Positions 1-5,558 of a stretch of 7,657 nucleotides of DNA are shown here, one piece after another. The stretch spans positions 1 to 7,657 of the forward strand of contig JAPLXT010000062.1 of assembly GCA_026395935.1 (NCBI GenBank), in the 5' to 3' direction. The notes under the pieces are model-generated. The model saw only the letters and a program-made list of their open reading frames with translations, did no database searches and was not told where the DNA came from. Each line of letters begins with the position of its first letter. The first letter of the stretch is position 1. Both the position numbers and the translations under genes were made by a program. Source of the stretch: Candidatus Nomurabacteria bacterium. Its GTDB lineage: Bacteria > Patescibacteriota > Minisyncoccia > Phycocordibacterales > UBA9973.

Positions 1-617
1 AGTATACGAGTGATATCGAGCAAAGTTGCATGATTATTGGGGTCATCCATCGCTAGAAAAGCACTATTTTTAAAGTATTGTTCGAACATTGGGCCCATGG
101 ACTCCTTCGTGAAAAGTTTATTGAAAATCGTCATGAGTTCATTCACTACGAAAGTCTTCTGCTCTGGATATTTTGGATCATACTCGAGCATATTGAGCCC
201 CATCGGACGCGCAGTATAAGCCGGATCAAAATAAATGACGTCATCGATACGCTCCTTCGGAACGTAAGAAAGAATATCTTGGATATCACTTCCGTGTGGA
301 TCAATAAAGCAACATCCATCACCATTCTTGATATCTTGAGCAATCATATTCTTCAAGATTGTCGTCTTACCTGTACCCGTCTGACCGATGACGTACATGT
401 GGCGGAGTCTATCCTCACGACTCATCCTTATCTCCGTATCTTTACCTCTGTAACTATTTATTCCGAGAAGAATTCCCTCACCCCCCATCTCCATCGGAGC
501 AGGAGCGATGCCAGCCTTGGCAAGTTTGAGTTGTGAAGAGACGATTGTATTTGGAAAGTGAAAAATAGTTGCAAGCTCTTTTAAGTTGAGCGGCATTTCA
601 TATTCGTCTGAGAACAT
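1..617 (-). CDS. HerA/TraG-like P-loop ATPase, C-terminal part (partial, frame-broken)
   Basis: This is the ATP-binding half of a large DNA-translocase-like protein. It is open at the left window edge, so the 3' end is missing. The reading frame is open from 686; the first in-frame ATG is at 617 and another lies at 596, neither with a ribosome site, so independent initiation is doubtful. The translation shows LNLKELATIFHFPNT, a hinge typical of these CPR proteins, then RLRHMYVIGQTGTGKTT with the Walker A loop GQTGTGKT at about 386-363. CCFIDPHGSD (about 307-278) resembles the IDPHG element of HerA/TraG/VirB4 relatives, followed by DVIYFDPAYTARPMGLNMLEY. Relatives are hexameric ATPases that pump DNA or act in type IV secretion-like machines; the substrate here is unknown. 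It continues the gene at 598-1839 in another frame, and the two should be read as one gene. Family assignment is strong; function is inferred. Confidence 0.85.
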   Translation of the reverse strand, partial: MFSDEYEMPLNLKELATIFHFPNTIVSSQLKLAKAGIAPAPMEMGGEGILLGINSYRGKDTEIRMSREDRLRHMYVIGQTGTGKTTILKNMIAQDIKNGDGCCFIDPHGSDIQDILSYVPKERIDDVIYFDPAYTARPMGLNMLEYDPKYPEQKTFVVNELMTIFNKLFTKESMGPMFEQYFKNSAFLAMDDPNNHATLLDITRI

Positions 618-1839
618 TCTGTATGAAAAATTGTGAATTAAGTTCGCTAAATCTGTCCCTTTTGGGTGATTCCTCGGCGGAAGTAATTATTCTAATATTC
701 GTTGCCATGATTGTACTCTTCAATTTCTCGGCAATATATTCTACTGCTTTGTCATTTACTTTCTTCTCTTTCTCTTTTTTAGGTGCACCAAAGAATAATT
801 GACTAGCTAAATTTTTAAATTCTTTAGTTATTTGGCGAGTCATACTTGAAGCTGTACGTACGGACATACCATTCTTCACATCTGCATGTATAATGTGGAA
901 TTTTCTTATGATATCATCATCTTCTGGGCAAATAGAAAATTGTATAGAAGCACCTTCACCATGCTTTTTCAACTTAGTGAAAACATTTAGAATAATGTTC
1001 AACGGATCGTGATCTATCGCATCATAAAGCTTAATCGGATAGACTTCATGACGAGCTAAGGTTGCAAAAGAGCCTGATATATAAGCATTATCTCCAAAGA
1101 TATTGTAATCATCTGGGATTTCTGTAATCTTCGCATCTAAGTGTACTCCAAGTAATTGCTTCTCAAATAATTCTGATTTATTGGAAGGAACCGCAACATA
1201 GAAAACAAAACTGTCTGATCCTTCAGATAAAGCAATCTCAAGAGTGAAGTGATTCCTATTATAATTCTCGCGTCCCTCACCTATTGAATGCATACCAGCA
1301 TAGAATTGCTCCATAGCGGAAAGGATCTCCTTCAAACCTTTCTTATCTTTTTCATTGTCGCCTGCATCAGGAAGAGTGATCTCGAAAAGTTTCATGTCGA
1401 GTGATTTGAAGAGAGGGGTACCTTCCTTGAGTCCGGGAACTTTGTGCGTGCTATACAAATACTGAACTAGAAATCGGTGGAAGTCGTCATCTAAATGCGG
1501 ATTACTCATTTTTGCTATGACTGCTAAAGTATTTGAAATTCCCTTATCGAGCAAGAGGGCAAGGAGCTCTTCCATCTTATCATCATGCTCCTCAGGCTTT
1601 AATCTTAAAACCAAATTTTCAGTTTCTTTCTTACTCATCAATGCACTTTTGTGCATGACGTCTTCAGGTTCGAATTTTCTATATTCATGAATTAGATTAC
1701 CAGCAAGTTGCTCTTTGTTTACTTCTTTCCCTTGCTCGTTTAGAGCTTTCTCCTTTTCGGCAATATGTGCACGCAAAAACTCCAACTCTTCCTCTGCTGT
1801 TTTAAATTTCGGTGCATTATTCAAATTAAATCCTTCCAT
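598..1839 (-). CDS. HerA/TraG-like ATPase, N-terminal part (413 aa, ends at a frameshift)
   Basis: This is the N-terminal portion of the ATPase whose P-loop half lies at 1-617. I start it at the ATG at 1839 (MEGFNLNN), not at 1965, because the extra 42 codons read through the palindromic repeat and look non-protein-like. Residues 14-45 are rich in E, K and L and probably form a coiled coil. Residues 72-300 hold a mixed alpha/beta region with LFEKQLLGVHLDAKITEIPDD (shown in part at about 224-243) and a DPLNIILNVFTKLKKHGEGA stretch at about 279-297, both typical of the domain preceding the ATPase core in CPR homologues. A KKEKEKK linker is at 354-360. After residue about 394 the frame becomes nonsensical and stops at TGA (598-600), while the correct continuation lies in the next frame. 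No membrane segment is evident. No Shine-Dalgarno motif precedes the start; a strong -10 lies 7 bases upstream. Confidence 0.8.
   Translation of the reverse strand: MEGFNLNNAPKFKTAEEELEFLRAHIAEKEKALNEQGKEVNKEQLAGNLIHEYRKFEPEDVMHKSALMSKKETENLVLRLKPEEHDDKMEELLALLLDKGISNTLAVIAKMSNPHLDDDFHRFLVQYLYSTHKVPGLKEGTPLFKSLDMKLFEITLPDAGDNEKDKKGLKEILSAMEQFYAGMHSIGEGRENYNRNHFTLEIALSEGSDSFVFYVAVPSNKSELFEKQLLGVHLDAKITEIPDDYNIFGDNAYISGSFATLARHEVYPIKLYDAIDHDPLNIILNVFTKLKKHGEGASIQFSICPEDDDIIRKFHIIHADVKNGMSVRTASSMTRQITKEFKNLASQLFFGAPKKEKEKKVNDKAVEYIAEKLKSTIMATNIRIITSAEESPKRDRFSELNSQFFIQNVLRRI
600..686 (-). other. Frameshift zone inside the ATPase gene
   Basis: The 598-1839 frame stops at 598, while the ATPase frame is open only from 686 downward, so the switch must fall in this interval. 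Protein sense places it near 650-665: upstream reads IRIITSAEESPKR and downstream reads DLANLIHNFSYRMFSDEYE. The coding-strand bases there are CCCAAAAGGGAC, three short homopolymers in a row. Removing one base from this stretch gives one continuous protein. A sequencing or assembly indel is the simplest cause; a real mutation or a +1 recoding site cannot be excluded. Confidence 0.8.
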
Positions 1840-1846
1840 GAGAATT

Positions 1847-1855
1847 ATTATATCA
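1847..1855 (-). promoter_or_regulatory. Extended -10 promoter of the ATPase gene
   Basis: The minus strand reads TGATATAAT, a perfect extended -10 (TGnTATAAT), ending 7 bases before the ATG at 1839. No convincing -35 is seen, which extended -10 promoters can tolerate. Transcription would begin at or next to the start codon, giving a leaderless mRNA, in line with the lack of a ribosome site. Confidence 0.55.
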
Positions 1856-1875
1856 CAAAATATAAAATTAATTAG

Positions 1876-1981
1876 ATTCCCCTCTTGAGGGGTGGACTCT
1901 GTAATCAGAGGACGGGGTGGATGGGTTAACTCAGAATTAAATACTCCACCCCGCCCTTCGGGCACCCCTCAAGAGGGGAAT
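1876..1981. repeat. REP/BIME-like paired palindromic element
   Basis: A 106-bp imperfect palindrome fills the gap between map and the ATPase gene. Its 19-base ends, ATTCCCCTCTTGAGGGGTG at 1876-1894 and the exact reverse complement at 1963-1981, are each self-complementary (CCCCTCTTGAGGGG). Each half has the same plan: the 19-mer, a small hairpin, then CGGGGTGGA (1913-1921, and inverted at 1945-1953). The hairpin differs between halves: CTCTG-TAAT-CAGAG at 1897-1910 and GCCC-TTC-GGGC at 1953-1963. The element is thus two copies of one unit in inverted orientation. It ends 2 bases from the map stop codon and may also slow transcription there. I recall similar GC-rich units scattered in CPR and other genomes. 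Confidence 0.8.
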
Positions 1982-1983
1982 TT

Positions 1984-2748
1984 TTACTTCGTCAAAATTT
2001 CCGCGTCACCTTCGGTGATGAGAATTGTGTGTTCAAAATGAGCAGAACGAGAGCCGTCGACAGTTTTAATAGTCCATTCATCATCTGCAACTGTTATATC
2101 ATCCTTGCCAATATTTAGCATTGGCTCTATCGCTACTATCATCCCCGGAATTAATTTCTGCCCTTTGCCCTTCTTCCCATAATTTGGAATATACGGATCT
2201 TCATGTATTTTCACTCCTACTCCGTGGCCTGAAAGTTCGCGTACGATGCCATATTTTCTATTCACAAATGATTCTATTGCGTGACCAATATCACCCACTG
2301 TAGCACCCCCACGAGCGGCCCAAATGCCTATTTCTAGGGCTTTCTTCGTATCATCGAGTAATTTCTGGTCTTTCTTTGAAATCTTGCCTACGGGCACGGT
2401 AACAGCATGGTCGGTAAATAAACCCTTATATTTAATACCTAGATCAAGGGAAACAATATCTCCTTCTTTTAGAATTCTTGTTTTAGTAGGAATACCGTGA
2501 ACTATTTCATTATTTACTGATATGCATATAGAAGCAGGGAAAGGTTTCGGTGCACCATCTGGTCGGTAATTTAAAAATGCTGGAGTAGCACCTTCCTCAA
2601 TAATTAAATCATGTGTGTATTTATCAAGCTCAAAAGTCGAAATAGAGGGAGCGACTTTCTTGGCAACCCTTACTAGCACTTTCGCCAAAATCTTCCCCCC
2701 TTCTCGTATTATCTCTATTTGTTCCTTTGTTTTTATAATAACTGACAT
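1984..2748 (-). CDS. map: Type I methionine aminopeptidase
   Basis: This cytoplasmic metalloenzyme removes the initiator methionine from new proteins. At 254 aa it has the usual length of bacterial type I enzymes, with no N-terminal zinc-finger extension. The five metal ligands are all visible: D102 (SLDLG), D113 (FTDHAV), H175 (SGHGVG), E208 (AIEPM) and E239 (HFEHT). The substrate-side histidines H84 (NEIVHGIP) and H182 (KIHEDP) are also present. Residues 74-90 (ICISVNNEIVHGIP) are a family hallmark. map commonly lies near the end of the spc operon after adk, as here. It follows the UMP-kinase-like gene after a 117-base gap that holds an inverted repeat and a candidate promoter, so it may be transcribed separately. 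Its stop codon almost touches the palindromic element at 1876-1981. No Shine-Dalgarno motif precedes the ATG. Confidence 0.97.
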   Translation of the reverse strand: MSVIIKTKEQIEIIREGGKILAKVLVRVAKKVAPSISTFELDKYTHDLIIEEGATPAFLNYRPDGAPKPFPASICISVNNEIVHGIPTKTRILKEGDIVSLDLGIKYKGLFTDHAVTVPVGKISKKDQKLLDDTKKALEIGIWAARGGATVGDIGHAIESFVNRKYGIVRELSGHGVGVKIHEDPYIPNYGKKGKGQKLIPGMIVAIEPMLNIGKDDITVADDEWTIKTVDGSRSAHFEHTILITEGDAEILTK

Positions 2749-2756
2749 ATATATGA

Positions 2757-2785
2757 ATACTAGCCCAAAAATTCAATCTCGGCAA
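2757..2785 (-). promoter_or_regulatory. Candidate map promoter
   Basis: On the minus strand TTGCCG (2785-2780) and TAGTAT (2762-2757) are separated by 17 bases, a plausible sigma-70 pair (4/6 match to TTGACA, 5/6 to TATAAT). The -10 ends 8 bases before the map ATG, so the transcript would be leaderless or nearly so. The region is AT-rich and such matches occur by chance. Confidence 0.35.
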
Positions 2786-2792
2786 ATTCAAA

Positions 2793-2830
2793 CTTTACCA
2801 ACTGTAAGCGATAGCTATGGTTTGGTAAAG
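2793..2830. repeat. 9-bp inverted repeat upstream of map
   Basis: CTTTACCAA (2793-2801) and TTGGTAAAG (2822-2830) are exact inverted copies around a 20-base spacer that contains ATAGCTAT. A related TTAACCAA lies at about 2840-2847. The element sits just upstream of the candidate map promoter, so it could be an operator or an RNA hairpin. It lacks a T-run on either side and is unlikely to be a strong terminator. Confidence 0.4.
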
Positions 2831-2865
2831 ATTAATTTATTAACCAAGCGATTAGTATTTAATAT

Positions 2866-3552
2866 TTATTTTATCGTTGTACCAACGAAAGATTTGCCAT
2901 CTAGATAATCTTTTAGACTTTTGAAATCATGACCGGAAATAAAGGCGACTTCCATGCCTTCCTTCTCGGCCATTTCTGAAGCTATTGGATCAAAAGGAGT
3001 ATTAGCCCCCGGCTTCCATACGCTAGATATAAATGAGCGATACTTTCCCCAATCAAGATTCTCAAATTTCTCTGCATTTGGATTAAGTTTTGGATCAGAA
3101 GCATAAACATAATCAATATTTGAGAGATTTATAATTTTCTTTGCTCCAAGCTCTTTGGCAACTAGGACTGCATCAGTATCCGTCGAACATCCCGGCCTCC
3201 ATCCAGCACCAATGATGATATCATTTTCAAAATTTTTAATATCACTAGGGTTTACTACAATTTGATCTGCAGCGTTGTTACCAAACGACAATCTAACTAG
3301 TTGTGCATTTAATTGTGTAGCATATATACCCATCCAGTCGAGATCTTCTGTCTTCGCATCTATCACTTCACCCAAAGCACTCTGATATCGGCGACAAGTT
3401 TTACCACCACCAACAATAATTACAAATTTCTTGCCTTGTTCTACATAATTTAGAATTATGTTTTTAAAATTTAAAATAAATTCACTATTGGGAACATCAG
3501 GAACAACCATTGCACCTCCTAATGATATAACTATGATTTCTTTTTCTTGCAT
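2866..3552 (-). CDS. pyrH: UMP kinase-like amino acid kinase (archaeal type)
   Basis: This protein of the amino acid kinase fold probably phosphorylates UMP to UDP with ATP, in cytoplasmic pyrimidine nucleotide synthesis. It has 228 aa, close to the roughly 225 of archaeal UMP kinases and shorter than E. coli PyrH (241). Visible landmarks are the glycine-rich ISLGGAMV at 9-16, VGGGKTCR at 47-54, the substrate-side helix DWMGIYATQLNAQ at 72-84, GWRPGCSTDTDAVL at 117-130 with the STD element, and NLSNIDYVYASDP at 142-154 (compare the TNVDGVYTADP of archaeal enzymes). PGANTPFDPIAS at 181-192 also fits this branch. It lies between adk and map, 1 base after the adk stop, which suggests translational coupling and a joint role in nucleotide supply. 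Another substrate in the same fold (for example a carbamate or acetylglutamate-type kinase) is less likely because the middle and C-terminal motifs match UMP kinase. Confidence 0.8.
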   Translation of the reverse strand: MQEKEIIVISLGGAMVVPDVPNSEFILNFKNIILNYVEQGKKFVIIVGGGKTCRRYQSALGEVIDAKTEDLDWMGIYATQLNAQLVRLSFGNNAADQIVVNPSDIKNFENDIIIGAGWRPGCSTDTDAVLVAKELGAKKIINLSNIDYVYASDPKLNPNAEKFENLDWGKYRSFISSVWKPGANTPFDPIASEMAEKEGMEVAFISGHDFKSLKDYLDGKSFVGTTIK

Positions 3553-3553
3553 A

Positions 3554-4159
3554 TTATGATAAATAAGGTTTAATTTTAGTAATAATTTCCTGATGAACGT
3601 CTTCTATTTTTTGATCTCCATTTACTGTAAGAATATTATAGCCCTCTTTCTCTTTAAAATAATTCATTGATGGTACAACATTCTTTATATATTCATCAAA
3701 ACGATTACTTATTCCCTCGTCTGTATCATCTGACCTGCCTCGAAGCTTCATCCTTTTAATTGCTTCTTCTTTTCCTAATTCTATATAAATAATTTTTACT
3801 TCGAGACGTCCATAGAATTCCATTATTTTTTCAAAGGATTCTGATTGAGCAATAGTACGTGGATATCCATCTGTGATTAGAGTAGTGCCTTCTTTCATCT
3901 CGCTGATTATTCTATTCATCAATAAACTAGTAGTCAAAGCATCTGGTTGTAAAAATCCTTTTTCAATGATAGTTTTTACTTTTGATGCAGTATAACTATT
4001 ACTTTCTATTAATTTTCTAAATTCCGTGCCTGTTGAAATAAACAAAATATCATCTGAAATCTTGTTTTCCTTTAAATAATTTAGCAATAACTCTACTTGA
4101 GTTCCTTTTCCAGAACCAACTATTCCATAAAATATAAATGTTTGTGGTTTGTTTGTCAT
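3554..4159 (-). CDS. adk: Adenylate kinase (short-LID type)
   Basis: A nucleoside monophosphate kinase, most likely catalysing ATP + AMP to 2 ADP in the cytoplasm. The P-loop is GIVGSGKGTQ at 12-21, followed by the AMP-site ISTGTEFRKL at 41-50, ITDGYPRT at 95-102 (usual form DGFPRT) and the LID arginines LRGRSDDTDEGISNR at 139-153. The LID is the short form with no zinc-binding cysteines; 201 aa fits short adenylate kinases. The P-loop departs from the near-universal GPPGSGKGTQ by having I and V in place of the two prolines, although the catalytic lysine and GxGKGT core are kept. Position after secY is the classic place for adk. AGGAG lies 3 bases before the ATG, the only Shine-Dalgarno-like motif I see in the window. 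Its stop is 1 base from the next start. A related NMP kinase specificity remains possible. Confidence 0.9.
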   Translation of the reverse strand: MTNKPQTFIFYGIVGSGKGTQVELLLNYLKENKISDDILFISTGTEFRKLIESNSYTASKVKTIIEKGFLQPDALTTSLLMNRIISEMKEGTTLITDGYPRTIAQSESFEKIMEFYGRLEVKIIYIELGKEEAIKRMKLRGRSDDTDEGISNRFDEYIKNVVPSMNYFKEKEGYNILTVNGDQKIEDVHQEIITKIKPYLS

Positions 4160-4167
4160 ATACTCCT

Positions 4168-4173
4168 ATTATA
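4168..4173 (-). promoter_or_regulatory. -10 element of the adk promoter
   Basis: The minus strand carries a perfect TATAAT ending 8 bases before the adk ATG, downstream of the secY terminator. No good -35 is present in the AT-rich stretch above it. If used, it would start transcription at about the ATG, leaving the AGGAG motif between promoter and start out of the mRNA. Confidence 0.5.
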
Positions 4174-4192
4174 TACTAAATTAATTAAACAT

Positions 4193-4220
4193 AAAAAAAG
4201 ACCCGATTATAGGTCTTTTT
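4193..4220 (-). terminator. Rho-independent terminator after secY
   Basis: The minus strand folds as AAAAAGACC, loop TATAATCG, GGTCTTTTT, a 9-bp stem (4212-4220 paired with 4195-4203), and runs into a tract of seven T (4199-4193). The first stem arm overlaps the last base of the secY TAA codon. The flanking A and T runs could let it act on the other strand as well. It closes the spc ribosomal unit and separates it from adk. Confidence 0.85.
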
Positions 4221-4735
4221 TAATACTCTCTCATGGACAGTTGGGCTTCAATCTTTTTAATCAAATCCAAAACAACAGAAACCACAATGAGGAGGGCGGT
4301 ACCTCCGATAGCAAAGGCGGTAATACCAGTAACGGCTCTCATAATGAGAGGGAGGACAGCGATACATCCAAGGAAGACTGCTCCGATCATCGTAATACGA
4401 TTCAATACCTTTTCTATATAGTCACGAGTAGCAGGCCCTGGACGAATTCCTGGAACGAATGCACCATTCTTCTGTAAGTTTGTAGCAAGCTGATTCGGAT
4501 CGAAAGTAACTGCTGTGTAGATATATGTAAACAAGAATACAAAGATAAAGTAAGTGAGTGAGTAAAGCCACATATTTGCAACGAACCAAAGTAACCCATT
4601 TGAAATAGTATGAAGTATAGGATTACTCATAGATGCTAAAGCATTACCTATAAGCTGAGGGAAGAGTAAAATAGAAAGCGCAAATATGATAGGAATAACT
4701 CCAGCTTGATTCACACGAAGAGGAAGATAGGTCAA
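4220..4735 (-). CDS. secY: SecY C-terminal fragment (broken gene)
   Basis: This frame encodes the last part of the SecY protein-conducting channel, from transmembrane segment 7 to the C terminus. It opens with a TTG codon at 4735 that is unlikely to be a real start: the codon arises at the junction of the 65-bp duplication. The text from TYLPLRVNQAGVIPIIFA onward repeats the end of the N-terminal fragment, then continues through LLFPQLIGN, several hydrophobic segments, the conserved cytosolic loop PNQLATNLQKNGAFVPGIRPG (shown in part, about residues 80-100) that contacts SecA and the ribosome in known SecYs, and ends in the usual charged tail LSMREY. Joined to the fragment at 4732-5556 with one repeat copy removed, it makes a normal SecY. 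It is not a separate gene. Confidence 0.9.
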   Translation of the reverse strand: MTYLPLRVNQAGVIPIIFALSILLFPQLIGNALASMSNPILHTISNGLLWFVANMWLYSLTYFIFVFLFTYIYTAVTFDPNQLATNLQKNGAFVPGIRPGPATRDYIEKVLNRITMIGAVFLGCIAVLPLIMRAVTGITAFAIGGTALLIVVSVVLDLIKKIEAQLSMREY

Positions 4736-4798
4736 ATAGAAAGTGCAAAGATGATAGGAATAACTCCAGCTTGGTTCACACGAAGAGGAAGATAAGTC
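4669..4798. repeat. 65-bp imperfect tandem duplication in secY
   Basis: Two adjacent copies, 4669-4733 and 4734-4798, match at 61 of 65 positions. Differences are at 4679/4744, 4685/4750, 4709/4774 and 4730/4795. All four are third-position synonymous changes (Ala, Ile, Asn and Thr codons), so both copies encode the same peptide, TYLPLRVNQAGVIPIIFALSI in part. Because 65 is not a multiple of three, the second copy shifts the frame and creates a TGA at 4734-4732. Removing one copy leaves 1272 bases, exactly 424 codons. Confidence 0.95.
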
Positions 4799-5556
4799 TG
4801 AGTACCTCCAGCGACGTGATCTCCACGAACTTGCTTGGCATAAGTAACTGGGATTGGCCTCTCAGCTTCAGTCATGATAACTACACCAGCAACAATCAAA
4901 ATTCCTACAGCTAAGAACAAGATATATAACGGTAAGTTTGCAATATTGAAAGTAAATAGGAATTGAGAAATTTCCGTAGGCATTCTCGCAACGATACCAG
5001 CGAAAATTATAAGAGAGACTCCATTACCGATTCCAAATTCAGAAATTAATTCTCCTATCCACATGATAAGCATTGACCCAGCAACGATGACGGAAAGGTT
5101 TGCAAACATGTTAAACATTGTGATATCTGCTAGTATTCCTTGCTTCTTCAATAAAAGTAAAAGCGCAAATCCTTGAACGATAGCTAGAGGTACTGTAAGC
5201 ATTCTGCTGAATTGAGTGAATTTCTTGCGTCCTATTTCACCATCCTCTTGATACATCGCCTTCAAACGAGGTGACATGATAGTCAAAAGCTGCATGATGA
5301 TGGAAGAAGTAATATATGGACCAACTCCAAGCATCATGATAGACAAAGTTGAAAGTCCCCCACCTGAGAACATATTTAGAACTCCTAGGAATTGATTGTT
5401 GTTTATGAATGAAGATAATTTAGTAGCATCAATACCTGGAATTGGAATTGCTGAAAGAAGTCTAAACACAAGAAGTGCGGCAAGAACGAATAATACACGA
5501 GACCTTAAGGACTTGTCTGTAAATATCATTCTTATTTTGTTAAAAACTTTTTCCAT
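4732..5556 (-). CDS. secY: SecY protein translocase, N-terminal fragment (broken gene)
   Basis: SecY is the membrane channel that, with SecE and SecA, exports and inserts proteins. This 274-residue frame covers transmembrane segments 1-6 and the start of 7. Landmarks are AIPIPGID at 36-43 (plug region entry), the TM2-TM3 stretch with QLLTIMSPRLKAMYQEDGE at 89-107 and GRKKFTQFSRMLTV at 109-122, MWIGELISEFGIGNGVSL at 165-182, and the cytosolic TEAERPIPVTYAKQVRG at 229-245. It stops prematurely at TGA (4734-4732), inside the tandem duplication. With one copy removed the whole gene 4220-5556 reads as 423 aa, normal for SecY. An essential protein should not be truncated here, so the break is probably an assembly effect. 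The ATG is 2 bases after the rplO stop, within the spc operon; no Shine-Dalgarno motif is seen. Confidence 0.95.
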   Translation of the reverse strand: MEKVFNKIRMIFTDKSLRSRVLFVLAALLVFRLLSAIPIPGIDATKLSSFINNNQFLGVLNMFSGGGLSTLSIMMLGVGPYITSSIIMQLLTIMSPRLKAMYQEDGEIGRKKFTQFSRMLTVPLAIVQGFALLLLLKKQGILADITMFNMFANLSVIVAGSMLIMWIGELISEFGIGNGVSLIIFAGIVARMPTEISQFLFTFNIANLPLYILFLAVGILIVAGVVIMTEAERPIPVTYAKQVRGDHVAGGTQTYLPLRVNQAGVIPIIFALSI

Positions 5557-5558
5557 TT

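Noticed and set aside
78..536. A 152-aa reading frame on the plus strand.
   Set aside because: It is the shadow of the ATPase P-loop domain, whose motifs are unmistakable on the minus strand.
1840..1965. A 42-codon N-terminal extension of the ATPase gene starting at 1965.
   Set aside because: It reads through half of the palindromic element and over a strong extended -10; the ATG at 1839 begins the protein-like sequence.
1876..1981. A CRISPR array or a plain rho-independent terminator.
   Set aside because: There are only two units, inverted and not spaced by unique spacers, and no T-run follows either main stem.
2793..2830. A terminator between the UMP kinase gene and map.
   Set aside because: The loop is 20 bases and no T-run follows on either strand.
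4097..4477. A 126-aa reading frame on the plus strand overlapping the secY terminator.
   Set aside because: It crosses the terminator and the ends of two well-supported minus-strand genes and has no recognisable protein features.
598..4734. UGA recoded as glycine (as in SR1/Gracilibacteria), since UGA occurs only at the two frame breaks and all intact genes end in TAA or TAG.
   Set aside because: Reading through either UGA stays in the wrong frame, while the true continuation is in another frame. No intact gene contains an internal UGA, so the standard code suffices.
4220..5556. A natural two-piece SecY.
   Set aside because: The split falls in TM7, the second piece would need a TTG created by the duplication junction, and one copy's removal restores the exact full-length gene.
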